Assembly (NCBI GenBank): GCA_019096065.1
Contig: JAGUCH010000002.1
Coordinates: 4,104,501 to 4,168,500 of the forward strand
Direction of reading: 5' to 3'
Length of the DNA: 64,000 bases
From: Paracyclopina nana
Taxonomy: Eukaryota; Arthropoda; Copepoda; Cyclopoida; Cyclopettidae
This document shows positions 22,430 to 36,419 of this stretch, in pieces (positions within the stretch are counted from its first letter, which is position 1; each line of letters begins with the position of its first letter). Below the pieces are notes generated by a model. That model was not told where the DNA came from. It made no database searches and saw only the letters and a program-made list of their open reading frames with translations. The translations under genes and the position numbers were made by a program.

Positions 22430-25400
22430 GGCGTGGATTTGAGGCACATTTAAAATTATAATACAAGCTATATGATGCAACAGCATCTTGCTAAATTCGC
22501 CTGCTAGACGAAACTGAAGCTTAATGTGTTCATTTTAGCGGAAATGCTTTTGTCAACGGAGACATGCAAACAGACAATAGGAACAGATGATGTAACCTTC
22601 TTTGCGTCAAGTTATTCCGTAAGTATTTGAAATTATCATCATCTCGCAACCTTGCTATTTTAATATACTACGGTCAGTTGCTCGCACGTGTTCGGTTACG
22701 CAAAAATTGATCGCTCTCTTGTTACACCGCATTATTACCATCAATTGGGCTGAGATCATCATTATCATTATTGATTCTTCATGCTTATCAGATGATTGGT
22801 TGGGCTGAGTATAAGTAATAACCGCCGCGTATTATGGGTAATCTGGGGGCACTGAAATTACTTTCCCCACAATCAAGGCTGCTAATCCGTCGAATCTGAA
22901 TAATTTTGAGCAGCACTGTTTTAAATTGGTCCGAAACGTTTTTACTCCCCTTGGCCCAGTGTGCTATTTAATCCTCTTTAGAAAGGGTCATGCAAGCAGA
23001 GAGCACAGTGGTCGCGCGGAGCGGAAACAAAAAGCCTTTGAGCAGATGTTCATGGAATTAATTAGTGACGCATCTCATCACTTTTCCATAGTAGTTCACT
23101 ACACACACTACATCGACGGGGATGTACAAAAGTTTCATGACTTTAGATGGCAAAATGAGATTTGCATGGCATTATCATCCATTCTATAAAAGCGTTTTTC
23201 GACTTTGCTCCCAAAAGCAGTATGTAGCGTTTTTAAGGCTGCACTTATCTTTTGATCTATCAAAGTACGCATACTCATAATTACGTGATGTCAAAATTCA
23301 TTCAGAATGACGGGGATTCCTTTGTGCTGTCCACGTGCTGTTGACACTAATTACACGCCCCAATGTCAAATCCGCAAAGATCAACCTGGCTTTTGGCCGA
23401 AAAACGAGCCGCCATTGCAGCTCATATATTATGCTATAAGAGTATTGTCTAAAAAATGCTATAATCCGCGCCCTGTGCATTTTTGAACGCGTCATCGGTC
23501 ATTTCAAAATTCATCCCTAGTTTTTGCTGAATTTTCTGTCAATGGAAATCATGTGGTTTTTCTGTCGGTTTACACTGTATATAGTAAAATAAAGCATTTT
23601 TTCTCGTGAATTTCGAGGCCAATATAGAATTACATTTTAATGAGAAAAACGCTATTTTGTGGTACGCTGCCATAAAAATACGCATCTGCCATCACGAAAG
23701 CCTTTTTGGGACTTTTGGCACAGCCATCTGATAAAAGACTCAAACTAATTTGAAAAGCAAAAGAACGTAAAAATGCTTCCTAAATGCACATGTTTGCTAT
23801 TATAGCGTTGAAAAACTGAAAGAGGCCAGGAATACTGTTCATGAACTTACTCAAAATATTTACTCATTTTGATATCCAATCTACTCATCATTTTTAAATA
23901 TAAGGAGTTCAATAATGGCCAGAAATATTAATTTGGGCATGAAGACGTTACTGGCCACACCTGCAGTGTGTGCAGCGGTTGGGCAAACATGGCCCCAACC
24001 AAGATGATCTATAATATAAGGTGACATACTAGCTGAGCTTCACTTCTATGAGCTGTCGGACTATACTGTGGTACCCCGTCTGACGAAAAAAAATTGAACC
24101 CTGTGAATTTTTTCAATAATAACATTTTCATTTTTGCCAGAGTTTCACAGAAAACGCCAAAATAAAGGCCTTTTGAGAAGTAAAAAAAATCTGGCAACAC
24201 TCACTTCAAAACAAAACAGTTTCAGCTAAAATTAGCCACATTGGATTTAAAGGAGTAGATGAGAAAAGTAGCAAAGTTGCTGATAGTAGCCCTTCATTTT
24301 TTTAAAGCTTGCGCTAGAAAATTCAATGTCATTGAAATTAAAGTTGATTTTATTATAAATTGATAATCATATCCAGGCAAAAATTGCATTTCAAAACGAA
24401 AGATTCTTAGGGAATAATATTAGAAATCATTAGCTCCAGCATCTGCATTACTTTCTACTTTTGTTCCCTCTTTTAGTGATAGCAGCGCCGCCGCAGTTAT
24501 GACGAACAGATTTCGTGATTTTATGTCTCTTTGTTCCGTCAAGAATAGCCGTACGAGATGGGGCTGGCCCCAACAATGTTAGATATTTGGCTAGAAAATA
24601 CAATGTTCTTTATTGCATCTCTCCTGCAGAAGTTTATTAATGCAAATGTGTACACATCCTGCTGGTGCAAAGAGAAAGCCCCTAACCAAATGCCTGACCA
24701 ATTTTTGATGTTTGCTTTTTCAACATTTGGCAAATTAAGCGCATCAGCCACATTTGAAAAGATCAACTGGGTCATTTGTGATGAATGTTCTCTGGCAACT
24801 TAAAACTGGCTGCAATCAATTTGAGCCTTCATTCGAGGGACCTTCAAACTAACTGTCAAATTGGAGGGTTTTTTGCTGTCCTTGCATATGTATATGTCCG
24901 CTAACCCATTCATGTCACGTTCTAATGGTTGATGCACTGCAAATAAGCAGCTGCTGTGTCAAAATCTGTTTGTTCTTTCATTCAGCCCCTCTTTTAATGC
25001 GAGGAAAAGGGGTTCAAACAACACTTTGAGCATAAATAGAGAGATCAGCATATGGAGAACACTCCTGTATCTTTTGTTTGGATAAAAACACCTGTAAATT
25101 GCCAACTCTTACAGGTTGCCAACCCAAATAATTCCTTTTAATGCAGTAACAAACCATTCAAACTGTATTTTTGGCTGAAGAAATATTTCATTGCTTCCAA
25201 AGCTGATTTTTAAGTTCTTTTGGATCTTAAAGCCTCTAGTTAAATAAGATCAGTTTGCTTTGCATAATGAAGTTTGGCATAAGTAAAAAATACCTAGCTG
25301 TTTTATTGGGTTTTATAGAGTAAAATTTATGATGGGAGCCTGAGGTGAATTTTGATTTGTTCGAAAAGTCGTTGACAGCTAGCAATATGGCTTGATATAG

Positions 25401-28400
25401 GAGAAAGTGATCATTAAAATTCTACATTGGACTTTTTTCCATGTTTCCTGCTGGCTTTTTATTCATCTCATAATTTTGGCTCAACATGTCATCCGTCGCA
25501 GATGAAAAAACGGGGAACTACAATTCCACTCCTACTTTCTAATTAAGCGACATGTGTGCTTTTTAGCCAAGCCACCCATCGTGCAATTTTGTTTTCCAAC
25601 GGAATTTTCCGGGCTTTTTTGTCAACTAATGACTGCCTGTTTTAACAGGGGTACAACTACTGGTACAACATAAAAATTGCATGCCATTCTCACCTTTTAT
25701 TAGCAGATGAACCTGGTAATTACTGTATACTACATGCGGGGATGCTTTTCACTTTTGAGATCGCGAGGGGCTCTTTTTTCAAAGCCAAAATTAACTTGTG
25801 GTCGCATTTTGCGGCTTCCTACCATTCAAAAAGTTGAATGCTCTCCTATCCACTATTTTAACTGGCAAAAAATTGTGAAAAAGTTCATTTTGCAATTTGC
25901 AACTCAAATATCATGCAAACAAGAAAATTGTATTCAAGATTTTTTGCACTCAGCATAATGGCGATCATGTTCCTATGAAGTGTCAAGTGAAAAGAGAGCA
26001 AAAAATGGGGTTATTGAAATCATCAATCCTCGTTCCAAATAATTTTTTGCTATTTCACGATTTTTGCTTGTTATAGTTTTGTGCTCGCATTACTTCTATG
26101 CCATCTGCTCTCCCATAAAAGCTTTCTAAAATTAGATTTTGAGGTCAATGATACAAATGCTCAAGTTGTGAAAATGTCTCTTGATGCTGGTGGTGGCAAG
26201 TCTTGCTAGTGCTTCGTTTCAACTTTCAGCTTGGCTGAATTCGAGCAATTGACGCAAAAATCTGTCGAATTCCGCCCCCCGATTTCCAGCTGCCCATAAA
26301 ACTGCAGAGCCAACATGTTGTGGCTTCAAGTCATGCGCCTTGGAAAACACCACCAAACTTGCACATATGCACAAAATATGTGAGTAGTGTGTGCTCGCAG
26401 ATCTGCTGCAGAAGCACACTGGTCGGACTTATGTCATCGCGTCGCGTCCACACATACGTATTCACAACAATGGGAAGCTTTTCAAAAACTTGTTCCGTCC
26501 CAGGACAATAAACTATTGACCTTTTTGTTAGCAGCAGATTTTTGGCAATAATCACGTTGCCCTAAAAGCATGCAAAGTCCAAAGTGTGAAATGTTTTAAA
26601 TGGTCGCGGCTAGCAACTAGGCGCCAATTTTTAGCGAGAACATAACTTGAAATAGTTCAGTTTTGCGCACTTTATCATTTCTTGGAAGGAATGTGTAAAC
26701 AAAAAGATATAGATTTTTTTGTCATATTATTTAAAATCTCCGATAAGCTGACATATTTCTTCCTAAGGAAAACGTACGTATATGCAAATGAAACGAAGCA
26801 GGGTTTTTTTCGTACTTTTTGGGCCTTAGTTAATTTAAACCTCTTACCTCATTAAGATGCTGCATGACCTCTGTGTTGTTTCTGTTTTGTTGGAAATTTC
26901 TTGTTCGTTTGGCTTTGACATTTGGCCACACTTTCCCATGAATCTTCTTCATCCTTTCGCCACGACTTTGAGAGATGCCAAACGATCTAAATCTGGCGTG
27001 GAGGAGGAAAAAAATAACACAAAACGTTGTTGTCAATTTTTCACTTTAATGGGATGCAGCTTTCACTTTTTTTCTGCGCGCTATGATGATCGTTTTTCCC
27101 CTTTGGCAGAGCAGAATCGCATGTAAATGCGGTGTGTAACCTTTTCTCATTTATACTTGTCCACAGTGGACAAAGGGGAGGCTTATGCTCGAATTTTCAC
27201 GCGAAAATGACTTCATTTTTTTCCTGAGCCGAAATTTTATGCTAATAGAGGTGAGTGGATTAGGTGACATTTTTGCCAGCACTCAAAATGGGACCAGGAC
27301 GTGACGATGTTTTCATTCAAATTACCATTTTATTTGAAAAAAGTGTAACTGTAGGGGACTTGAAAAATTAACTCGGCATGAAAAAAAGAGTCTCTAATTT
27401 GCATCATTTGAGAGCCACTTAAAAAAGAGAAGACGAAGACGTCACTTGAAAAGAATGTTCAATTGGCAATTATCCCGGGCAAAGTCACTCGGCGAAAGAT
27501 GACACTACTCGTGAAATGCAAAACGGAGTCAGGCAATTGTTTGCACTAAAAAACCGCATAAATCTTTCAGAGGAGTAGACGCCCTCGGCTAAATCGGCTC
27601 AGGGCGAAAGTCGCAAAAATTGCAGGAATGTCAACGTTTTCATGTCGATGATGGGGACGAGCGACCCAGATATTTTTTCACCAAAAGTGTCAATCAGCAT
27701 GAAATCAAAATGATTAACATGCGCCCATAAATTGTTGCACGCAGTCGCCTTTTTATGGCCCACCGTGCGAACCAATGCATAGTATATGCATGATTTCAAA
27801 AGCTGCCAGCAGCGATTGAAAAGTAATTGACACTCCCACACAGATTTATGATCTTATGTGTCTAATCGATATGCACAATATCGCACTGCCATGTTAATCA
27901 AATTCCAGGAAATAAATTCACGAAATAAAAGCCAGCCAAATATGGGATAAAGCGTGCGCGCATGTGTGATGATGGAAAAAGCTGCAAAAATGTCAGCAAG
28001 GTGAATAGAAACAGGGTATGTAAAGATTGGAATCTCGGCGAGCCGTTTCTCTATTTGGTGGTGTTTTTAGCAGTTTATGGCTTATCTAAATGGATCGTTC
28101 CACGTCAAAGGACCCTGGTCTCGTTTCCCAAATTTTGGCTTGATTCCCATTTATTTGTGGCAAATAAATATAATTTTTTAAAAAAATTCCCAATTAAAAA
28201 TATCAAAAAAATGATCAACAACATGGGCTTGATGATCCTCTGATATGCAGTCCGGTTCAACGGCTAAATCTATTGCCGATGAAGTAAGATATTTAAGGAG
28301 AAACGCACAATGTGGTTTCGTGTTTTTACTTATAAAACGCGTCCCAAGAGACGCGAGCGACGCGCAGCGCTTCACCTCGTTTTATGCGCCTGATATTGAG

Positions 28401-28599
28401 ACTGCACAGCGGGGCAAACCCAAATAAAAAAGTCGTGATGGAAAACATGTCTCCAAAATGTCACAGTAAATAAAGCGCGAATTCATGGAAGAAATTACTA
28501 TCGGAATTGAGGCGTGGTTTTTAATGTCCATTTCCCCAGTGTGCTGTTGCATTGGAATGCATTGTTGAGCCGCGGCTCGCTGAGTCGTTCTCCGTGAAA

Positions 28600-28710
28600 A
28601 GTTGTCAGTCAGTAGTGAATGAGTGCGTGCTCAGGCAAAAGCTTACCACACTACGAAATTCGCATCTGCCGCAGACATTTTGGGCGAAAATCCTGGCCTT
28701 TATGTTCGTG
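28600..28710 (+). promoter_or_regulatory. Candidate transcription start and 5' UTR exon (for cytohesin)
   Basis: A TCAGT initiator-type element occurs twice (TTGTCAGTCAGTAGTG near 28601) and is followed by an exon-like stretch ending in a strong donor, GTGAG-GTAAGC, at 28710. Joined to the acceptor at 34069 it would make a 5.4 kb first intron; the short frame starting MFVS would then be an upstream ORF. This is inference from splice sites only. Confidence 0.35.
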
Positions 28711-29969
28711 AGGTAAGCACACGCCCTTTTTTTCCATTCCATGAAGGCCGCGCTTATCGCAAAAGCTCTTAATTTTTTTCTTGCTTATTTTATCCGAGCT
28801 GAGACATCGATAAAAACGTCAGAAACAACTAGCGATTCCATACTTCATTTCATGTTTATTTTTGGTTATTATCCAAACATTTTTACTAAGAACTCACGAA
28901 ATCATGATCTGCGGGCATGTGTTATGTTTGCTGAAGGAGAGCTATTATTTGATTGATGCCTGATTTTTGCTCTTTTAGCGAAGAATAGACAAAGCATTTG
29001 ATAAGCGGGTTTGCTTTAATGAAAATGTCACAAAAATTCCAGAGCAAATAAGATGATGATGATCATATTTACTGTGTCCACTCACCGATTTTGGGATATT
29101 TGAGAGCAAAATTGCCCCCTGGGTGGAATTGTAAATTATAGCTCCTGAATATGTCAAAAGAAGACTTCTTTTATCTGGAGCCTTTGAAAAAAGTCGGCAA
29201 ATCATCGCGGTGATGGGCTTAACTGGTCCCCTTTGAACCGCAAGCCTGCTTGCTTGTCAATCTCAATCCATTTAGCCTGGATATTTTTGGTTTTTGCATG
29301 AACAGCTCCAAATTTATGTGCATCCAGGTGTCCAAATGTCAGAGTGGGTTCGATGATTTGAATTTATGAGTCATGACGCCTAAATGAATCGCATTGAGAA
29401 GCACGCGCGTCATGGATGTGCACACTAGGCAGCCAAGAATTCTGCCAGTTTCGCCTGTTTGTTCTGCTCCGCGGCATTTTTTGAGGGTCTCCGCGTCCCA
29501 CCGTGCGGGCTAAAAATATCGATTGTTTTCGGGCTAAAACAGTTTGCTTTCACTTCTCAAATCCGATTAATGAAACACAACCTCCTGTCCGACCAGATGG
29601 CAAAATTTGCTAATTTATGCCTGATAAAGATCTAAATGATCCAAACAAACTTGGCTCGACTTATTTGTACCACCACGTCATAAAAACGGATTGGATGGAA
29701 TTTATTTCTTAATCGTAATGCCAAAATTGGTTGAAATATGCTTAATCTAAAAATGAAAAGCAGCCTCTTTCTGCTCTTCAAAGTTATCTTAGAAGATGGA
29801 AAAGGTACATCTCAATGAAAAAATGTTTCTATTGCTTTTTAAGAAACTTTTTAAAAAAGTAGTTCTTTTAAAGTAACTGGTTTTTGTCGCTTTTAAAAAT
29901 GGTGGTGTTTTTTTTTTGGAAGGTAGAAATGTCAATGTTTCCAAACATCCCGAGGCATTCGGCAGAGTA

Positions 29970-29979
29970 GTATATAAGT
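29970..29979 (+). promoter_or_regulatory. TATA-box-like element
   Basis: AGTATATAAGTC is a good TATA box with G/C-flanked downstream sequence. No gene model starts within 1 kb, so it could mark an alternative cytohesin promoter or be chance. Confidence 0.25.
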
Positions 29980-32900
29980 CGAGCTACAAAAGCTGAAAAA
30001 AAATGCTTATCTAATCCCTCTGTGGAATAATATCTGGTGGGGATCGGATCTTTTTTAGCGCGAAGCCGCCAGTTCAGAGGAGCTCAGCAGCTCGCTGCGT
30101 ATGTAATAATAACCGTTTTAGCTCTCCTCTGGCGGTAATTTAATCGATACTGACAATTTTTTCACTCGAGAAACAAACTTTGCTCGTTATTTGGCTTCTG
30201 AAAATTTGTGTCCTCGATTTTCACGAAACTTAATCCCACTCACTTCCTGTCATACTTTGTTAATGCGCCTTGGAATGTTGCTTCGCAAAACAGCCGGAAA
30301 ATTGTTTTGTTATGGCTTATCACATTTTTGTCCCAGCCGCTTTTTCCACGAAAACTCAAGTATGTAGGACTTCAAAAACGCGATGCTTCGATGATCCAAG
30401 TCAACTAATGGCTTTTTTTTCACGCAATAATGGAGAACAGCCTCCCCCTTTTCTGTTTATGTTTGAACATCCATTAATGATGATGAAGTGGTGAACTGCT
30501 CGTAAAAATAACATTTTTACTCTTGTTGGCAGAAAAAACGGTTTTTATTGTTCGTGCATCAAAGCTCAATCAGATTTTTGGCCATGAAAGCCGACAAAAG
30601 TGACACGTTGAAGCACTGTTTGACGTTTCGTGCTGCTTTCACCTCCCACAATGGTGGCAGTGATTTTTTGGAAGCGTTTTCACAAAAGTTGACTTATTTA
30701 TGAGGCAACCGGTTCAAAAATGGAGCAAATCGAGCGAAAAGTCGTGATTGGAATTTATTCTTTCGCTTATTGAAGTGGCTTTTTCATGCAACAGCCACCA
30801 TTCGAATACCCTTTAAAGCTCGTCAATTGTGCGCGATGTTTTGACACCACCGTGGTTTTCTCCCAAACAAAAAAAAAGACCAGCTGACTTTTGAGGCATT
30901 GAGAAAAGGCCATAAAATGGCCGACGTTGTTCGTATGATGTATATATTTTGCTCATTTCCCGTCCATTGTTTTGACGATGTAGCAGTGACCATTTCAAAC
31001 GTGAGCTGAGGAAAAAAATTGCCATATTTGCTTTTCGCGGCTCCAAAACGTGCTACCAAAAAATGTTGCCCGCTCCTTAAACGGCCCAAAAAAGGGTTTT
31101 TTGGTGGCTAGGTGCATAATAAACAATTATCCACGGTTGTTAAAAAAATCTGTTGGACCTCGCAGCCAACCTTGATTTTGCATGATGATGTTCCCGTTGC
31201 TCAAATGAGACTTTTCCTGCCATAATTTAGCCTCCGTTATCGTACAATATAAAATATTTCGCGGTCTTTTATGCAACGCTGTTGCCGTGCCATTTGCGGT
31301 TAAACTTGGCATGGCCCCAAGAACCGCATCTCAATTGCATGCAAATGGGAGGACGCGCGCAAACCGTTCCATTTTATCCCTTTTGGACACGCCAAGCTAA
31401 GAAATTAAGAAATGTGTCAATTGGGTGAAGAAAAAAAAAGCCACATTCCCAACCAGAAATTACGAGCCCTCGTACGCGAAAACCATCCTCATCGAAACTT
31501 GCACTGTGTCATTATGCGACATTAACTGCCTTGCCACATAAGTAAAATCGAAAACTCTAATGTTCAGCGTTTCCTTGGTTTTTTACATAGGTGGTAATAA
31601 ATTAAGGCAGTCAATGTTACATAACGACATAAACTCAACCTGGTAAAACGAAGGAGCCTTCTCTTTCCATTCCTAACCGGCATTTAGGCATTTCATCGCG
31701 GCGCAAATGAAAAATGAATTTACATCACGCCGCTCTAAAAGATGGCCCGAAGCCGTCCAAAGAAGCTGACCTTGATCGTCATCTCGAAATAATAATGATG
31801 ATGACGATGATGACGATCACGCCATTGGCTTTTGCGGAGATGCCGAAAAATTCGTTACATCATTAGGGCGCGAAGAAGACAATTCCCGCACGGCGACTCC
31901 CTAGGCCGATGATTGTTTAAGACGCGCACGTGCGCGAATCGGGGTGAAACGGGGCAGCAAATTGCTTACGCGCAGTCGGTGGCCGTCGCGTTTCCCCAGA
32001 AACGACCCGTCAAAACTGCTCAAGTTGGCGGAAAAAAACCACCCCCGCTTTTTTGCCACCTTTGCTTCTGGCCATAAGCAACGCCAAATGCCCCATCCAA
32101 TCTCCACTTAAAGCTTTTTTTTATAAATGGTGGAAGCCGGCTATCTTGGGTTCTGTTGGGTGCGGGAACCCCTAATCCCCGGGGATGATGGCGCTTTGAT
32201 GGACTCTGGCTACCTGGCTGCATAATAATGGAGCTTGTTTTCCTCGCGACCGTCCCATTGTGCAAGCAGATGGTTGCTTGGCTTCGATTCAGCTCGGGAA
32301 GAGCAAAACACGTGCAGCAACAAGAAGAAGACGAGTTTTACGCGCCAAAACCGGACCAAGATCACCGGGAGGTCATCCAATCCAAGCGAGGATTTTCCGA
32401 AACTCCATAATGAACTTTGAAACTGCCCTCGGAAGCAAAACGAGCTTTTTAAAGCGCCGTTTCCCACGATGATGACAACTCTTTCACTTTTTGGAGCACT
32501 TTTGTCCCGATCGATCGCCATCGCATTGAAACCGTGAAAGAAACAAAGCCTTTGCGAAAGTCCCGTCGTCGCGTCGCACGGTGGCCGAAATGATTTGTTG
32601 ACGCTCAATCGAGGAAAAAAAGGTCGCGCAATTTAGAAAAAAAAGCACGGTCCATTGTCCGGGGTTTTTTGGTCTAATTCCGAATTGATCTTTGTAACGG
32701 TTGGAATTCAAGTGCTTTTGACACAATGGATCGATGCATGTAGCACTATGCACCGTGTCGTCGTACGTAGCAGTTGTAGGGGAGAAAACTGCGAGAGGGG
32801 GACTTTGGAAAAAATCACTTAGGTCGCTTTATGCTTGCACAGTGAACCAATAGATTCGCAATTTTACGACCACTTCTTAATGATTTGAGGGATAAACGAT

Positions 32901-34071
32901 CTCAAATGGAAAAAGGATACAACATTCATGAAAACCGCGAAGGACCACTGCTGCGCCGGCGACCAGATGAAATTTTTCCTAACAAGGTTTTTTTATTTCT
33001 GAGGAAAAAAACGTTGCCGCTTTAATTTGGTCCCATTCAAAAAAAGGTGCGCGAGCTCGCAAACAAGCCGAAGAAAAGATTTCAACGCCGCACTTACAAA
33101 CACGTGGTGTGACGATAGTCACCAACTCCGCCCACTGTGCTGCAGCTAATTTTGAGACAATGGATGCGTTTTGCTGATTTTCGCTTTCCTTCATTCTTCA
33201 TTTTTTCCCCGGTGCGCGCAACGGTCATTTTTAAGGTCAAGACCTTATTACTCAGGGCAATCATAAAAAAGATGGCGTTGACAGCACGGCGAAACGGGTG
33301 TGTTTGACCTCATTTCCTCTTCATTTTGCGCGAGATCTATTTTAAGGCCTCATTTTTGGCATTCCAACGTACAACCCGTGAATAGGTGCTCCGCTAAAAC
33401 AGTCGCCCGGGGATTGAGTAGTAGTAGGAAGGAATCTTTGTTAAAAATTTGTCCACGGCTGCTGATATTGATCCTGTCATCTGAATAGAGCGGGGTCCAT
33501 TGTGTCTCATTTTGTTGTTGTGATATTTGCCCCTTTTCACGAATTCATCGCTCGCGTTGTAAATACCGTGAGAATTTCAATCGTCGATCCGCTAAAAAGA
33601 TTCGAAGCGGATTCTCCTTTCTTTTTTTTCTTCGTCCGAGAAAATTTACGAGCGTCCATTTTGGCATATCTCGTTTCGAATTTGCACAAAGCAAGCGGAT
33701 TCCCAAGTGACCGTTTTTTTCGCATCGGCATTCCAATTTTGCAAATTTTACAACTCGCCACGGTTGATTGATGATGTCATAATGAGGTTCCTTTCACTTC
33801 TGCTTGTTTTTTGAAATGCTAATTATTTTCAACGCCGTCAGTCATTATTTTGCGCTAAGAGTCATTTGTCAAAAAGTAGCGCATGCAGTATATCGAAAAA
33901 ATGCGTGGGAAAGCGGCAATCATGTCTCTGTTCTCACCTGCTTGGAAAATCATTAAAACGCAAATGGAAAGCAGTTTTCCCACTGTATGGCGGATCCAGT
34001 TCCATTGACGGATTGGCAGCTTTAGTTAGCATAACAAAGCTAAAACGCGGCATTATTTTATCGTTGCAGTG

Positions 34072-36300
34072 ATGGCTTCCAACATCGGCACGATGAAGAC
34101 CAAGTCGAAATCCGAATCGGGGCCGCCGACAGCCCACCGACTGAAGCGGACGCCGAAATACAAAAGTATGACTTTGAAGCGTCAGGAAGGCAAGTTGAAT
34201 GTCACTGACGTCACGTTCGACGAGCAAAATGGCGAGCTGAGCTTGGACTCGCCGTCCAAGCTGCTCGACATTTCCACGGCCTCCAACAAGAGCCTCATGA
34301 ACAAAACGACCAAGTTCCTCAACCATTTGGGATCCAAGCTGTTTGTCACTCCGCCAAGAAAAACGACCCTCAGTTCCTCCAGTGTCACGGATCCAACGAG
34401 GAACTTGAGCAGGAAGAGATCATTTGTCTTGTAAGTGTGCAGCAGCTGCTAAAATTCCCTCCCATTGTTGTTGCTGTTTCATTCACTGATTTTAACTCTC
34501 GCCGAGGACTTTTAAAAAAAGGTTTTCTCTCTCCGCAGTGACTCTCCCAGCTTGGGTCCGAGATCGACCTCGGTGTCTGCGCATTTGCCACTTTCGTCCA
34601 GCTCCAAGTCTCACTCGGCCAGCTTGACAACCTTGAACTCCACCGACACTGGATACGAGGGCTCAAAAGCCAACATAACCTGCCCCAATGAGGTGAGCCC
34701 AGCTTTTAGCCGAGTTGACACTGCTATAATTATATGCATTCTTCAGGCCTACTTCACCATTGATGCCCGAAATCTGGGCTCCAAGCACTGCAGCCAGAAG
34801 AGCCTGCAAGACAAAAAGCTGCTGCATGGAGTGAAACAGTTCAATTTGGACCCCAAAAGGGGGCTGGATTATTTGAGCAAGGGTGGATTTTTGAACAAGA
34901 GCTGCGCCAAAGAGGTGGCATTATTCCTCTACCGCGAAGGAAGGCTGTCCAAAAGGCAAATTGGCACATTCATTGGGGACCACCATGAATTCAATAAGCA
35001 AGTCTTGTCAGAATTTGTCTCGTTGCATGAATTCACTCACCTGATTTTGGTGCAAGCGCTGCGCCAATTCCTGTGGAGCTTCAGGTACGCGCAATTTATT
35101 TGTAGCATATATCAATCATCTGCTTTTCGCACTAATTGACTCATTTTTGACCCCAACGTATATTTGTGATGATTGCAGGCTGCCAGGTGAAGCTATGCAG
35201 ATCGACCGTATCATGGAGTCGTTCGCCAAACATTACTGTCATCAGAATCCCAATCTGTTTGATGAGACTGACACCTGCTACATTCTGTCCTTTTCCATCA
35301 TCATGCTAAATACGGCTCTGCACAACCCCAACGTCAAGAAGAAGATCACCTGTGAACAGTTTGTGAGTCAAAACAGAGGTCTCAACTCGGGCAAAGATTT
35401 GCCCACGGACATTTTGGTGAGTTGGCAAAAGCAGTCTCAATCGCAGCTAGGAAATTAGCATCATTTCAATTTCAGGAACTCATCTACAAAAGCATCAAAG
35501 AAGAGCCATTCAAAATTCCAGACGAGACCTATGACGATTTGATGTACACATTTTTCTCCCCTGAAAAGGAAGGATGGCTGTTGAAGCAGGGAGGAAGGTA
35601 GTACAGATGATTAGCTTTTTTTAGCATATCGATCTTTCACGCATTTCTTCTTTTTTTTGCCAGCTGGAAAAATTGGAAAAGGAGGTGGTTTGTTCTAAGC
35701 GACAGATGTCTCTATTATTTTCAGCATACGGCTGAAAATACTCCAAAGGGGATTATTCCTCTGGAAAATGTCAAGGTAATTGAAAAAAAATAAAAGTCCT
35801 GGAATGCAGTTTGTAGCTTTACTCTGTTTTTTTTAACCAAGGTGAGGCTCATGGAGGACTCTGATGGGAAAAGGTTCCTATTTGAAGTCTACTCAGACTC
35901 CAATCCAACTGTGAAGGGGTGCAAAACTGATTCCAAAGGAACCGTGGTGCAAGGAAATCACAAGACCTACAGGTAAAAGCAAAACAAAGTAGTAACTGAC
36001 TAACTGCACGCCGTGCCGGGCGGGCAAACGCATGCTGTAAACAACGCCCGCGCGCACCGTGAACTATTTCAAGCTCTTGAGTCATTAGCCGTGTTGATTT
36101 TCAAAATCTGTTATTTCAGGATGTCAGCCAGTTGTGAAGACGAGCGCACTTCCTGGATCCAGTCAATCCAAGACAGCATCAAGGAGGATAAATTTTATGA
36201 CATTATTAGTGCGAAAAAAGCCGCACTGCGAAGGAAGAGCATGAGACATGTGAATCACCATGACATTCCTACCAGTTCAGAGCCTACTATTGTCCAATGA
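34072..36300 (+). CDS. Cytohesin-type ARF guanine-nucleotide exchange factor (Sec7-PH)
   Basis: Eight exons (34072-34430, 34539-34692, 34747-35084, 35179-35416, 35476-35597, 35664-35775, 35842-35972, 36120-36300) give 544 residues. Cytohesins load GTP on ARF proteins at membranes marked by phosphoinositides; the fly member steppke acts in insulin signalling and membrane traffic. Seen: a long Ser/Lys-rich N-terminus (about 220 residues) instead of the usual short coiled coil; a Sec7 domain with [55 protein letters not shown] and [20 protein letters not shown]; then a PH domain beginning EGWLLKQGG and [19 protein letters not shown], with the ligand-binding Lys/Arg set. The C-terminus is basic ([12 protein letters not shown]). 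At the position of the catalytic glutamate the codon at 34978-34980 encodes Asp (FIGDHHE). AATAAA lies at 36361. Confidence 0.87.
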
Positions 36301-36419
36301 AATAGTACCCAGAACATCTGTCGTCATTTTTTACTTGCTTACCTCCTATCTTTTTTTATCAATAAATTACTTATTGTGTTATTTCTACTTGGCGAGTTCT
36401 AAATTTGAGTATAGCTTCT

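Larger units (their letters stand above)
22430..34071. other. Large non-coding stretch, probable promoter/5' intron region of cytohesin
   Basis: About 11.6 kb without any exon I can support; open frames here have no recognisable domain and often run on both strands. A likely 5' UTR exon is listed at 28600-28710. A trinucleotide-type run of ATGATGACG units occurs at about 31787-31820. A strong acceptor (TATCGTTGCAG, ending 34069) just before the cytohesin ATG shows that at least one upstream exon exists. Confidence 0.5.

Noticed and set aside
22926..23189. 87-codon frame MVRNVFTPLGPV...
   Set aside because: No domain, no splice context, and composition like the surrounding non-coding DNA.
32210..32608. 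132-codon open frame on the minus strand
   Set aside because: GC-rich locally, open in several frames on both strands, with no domain or splice support.
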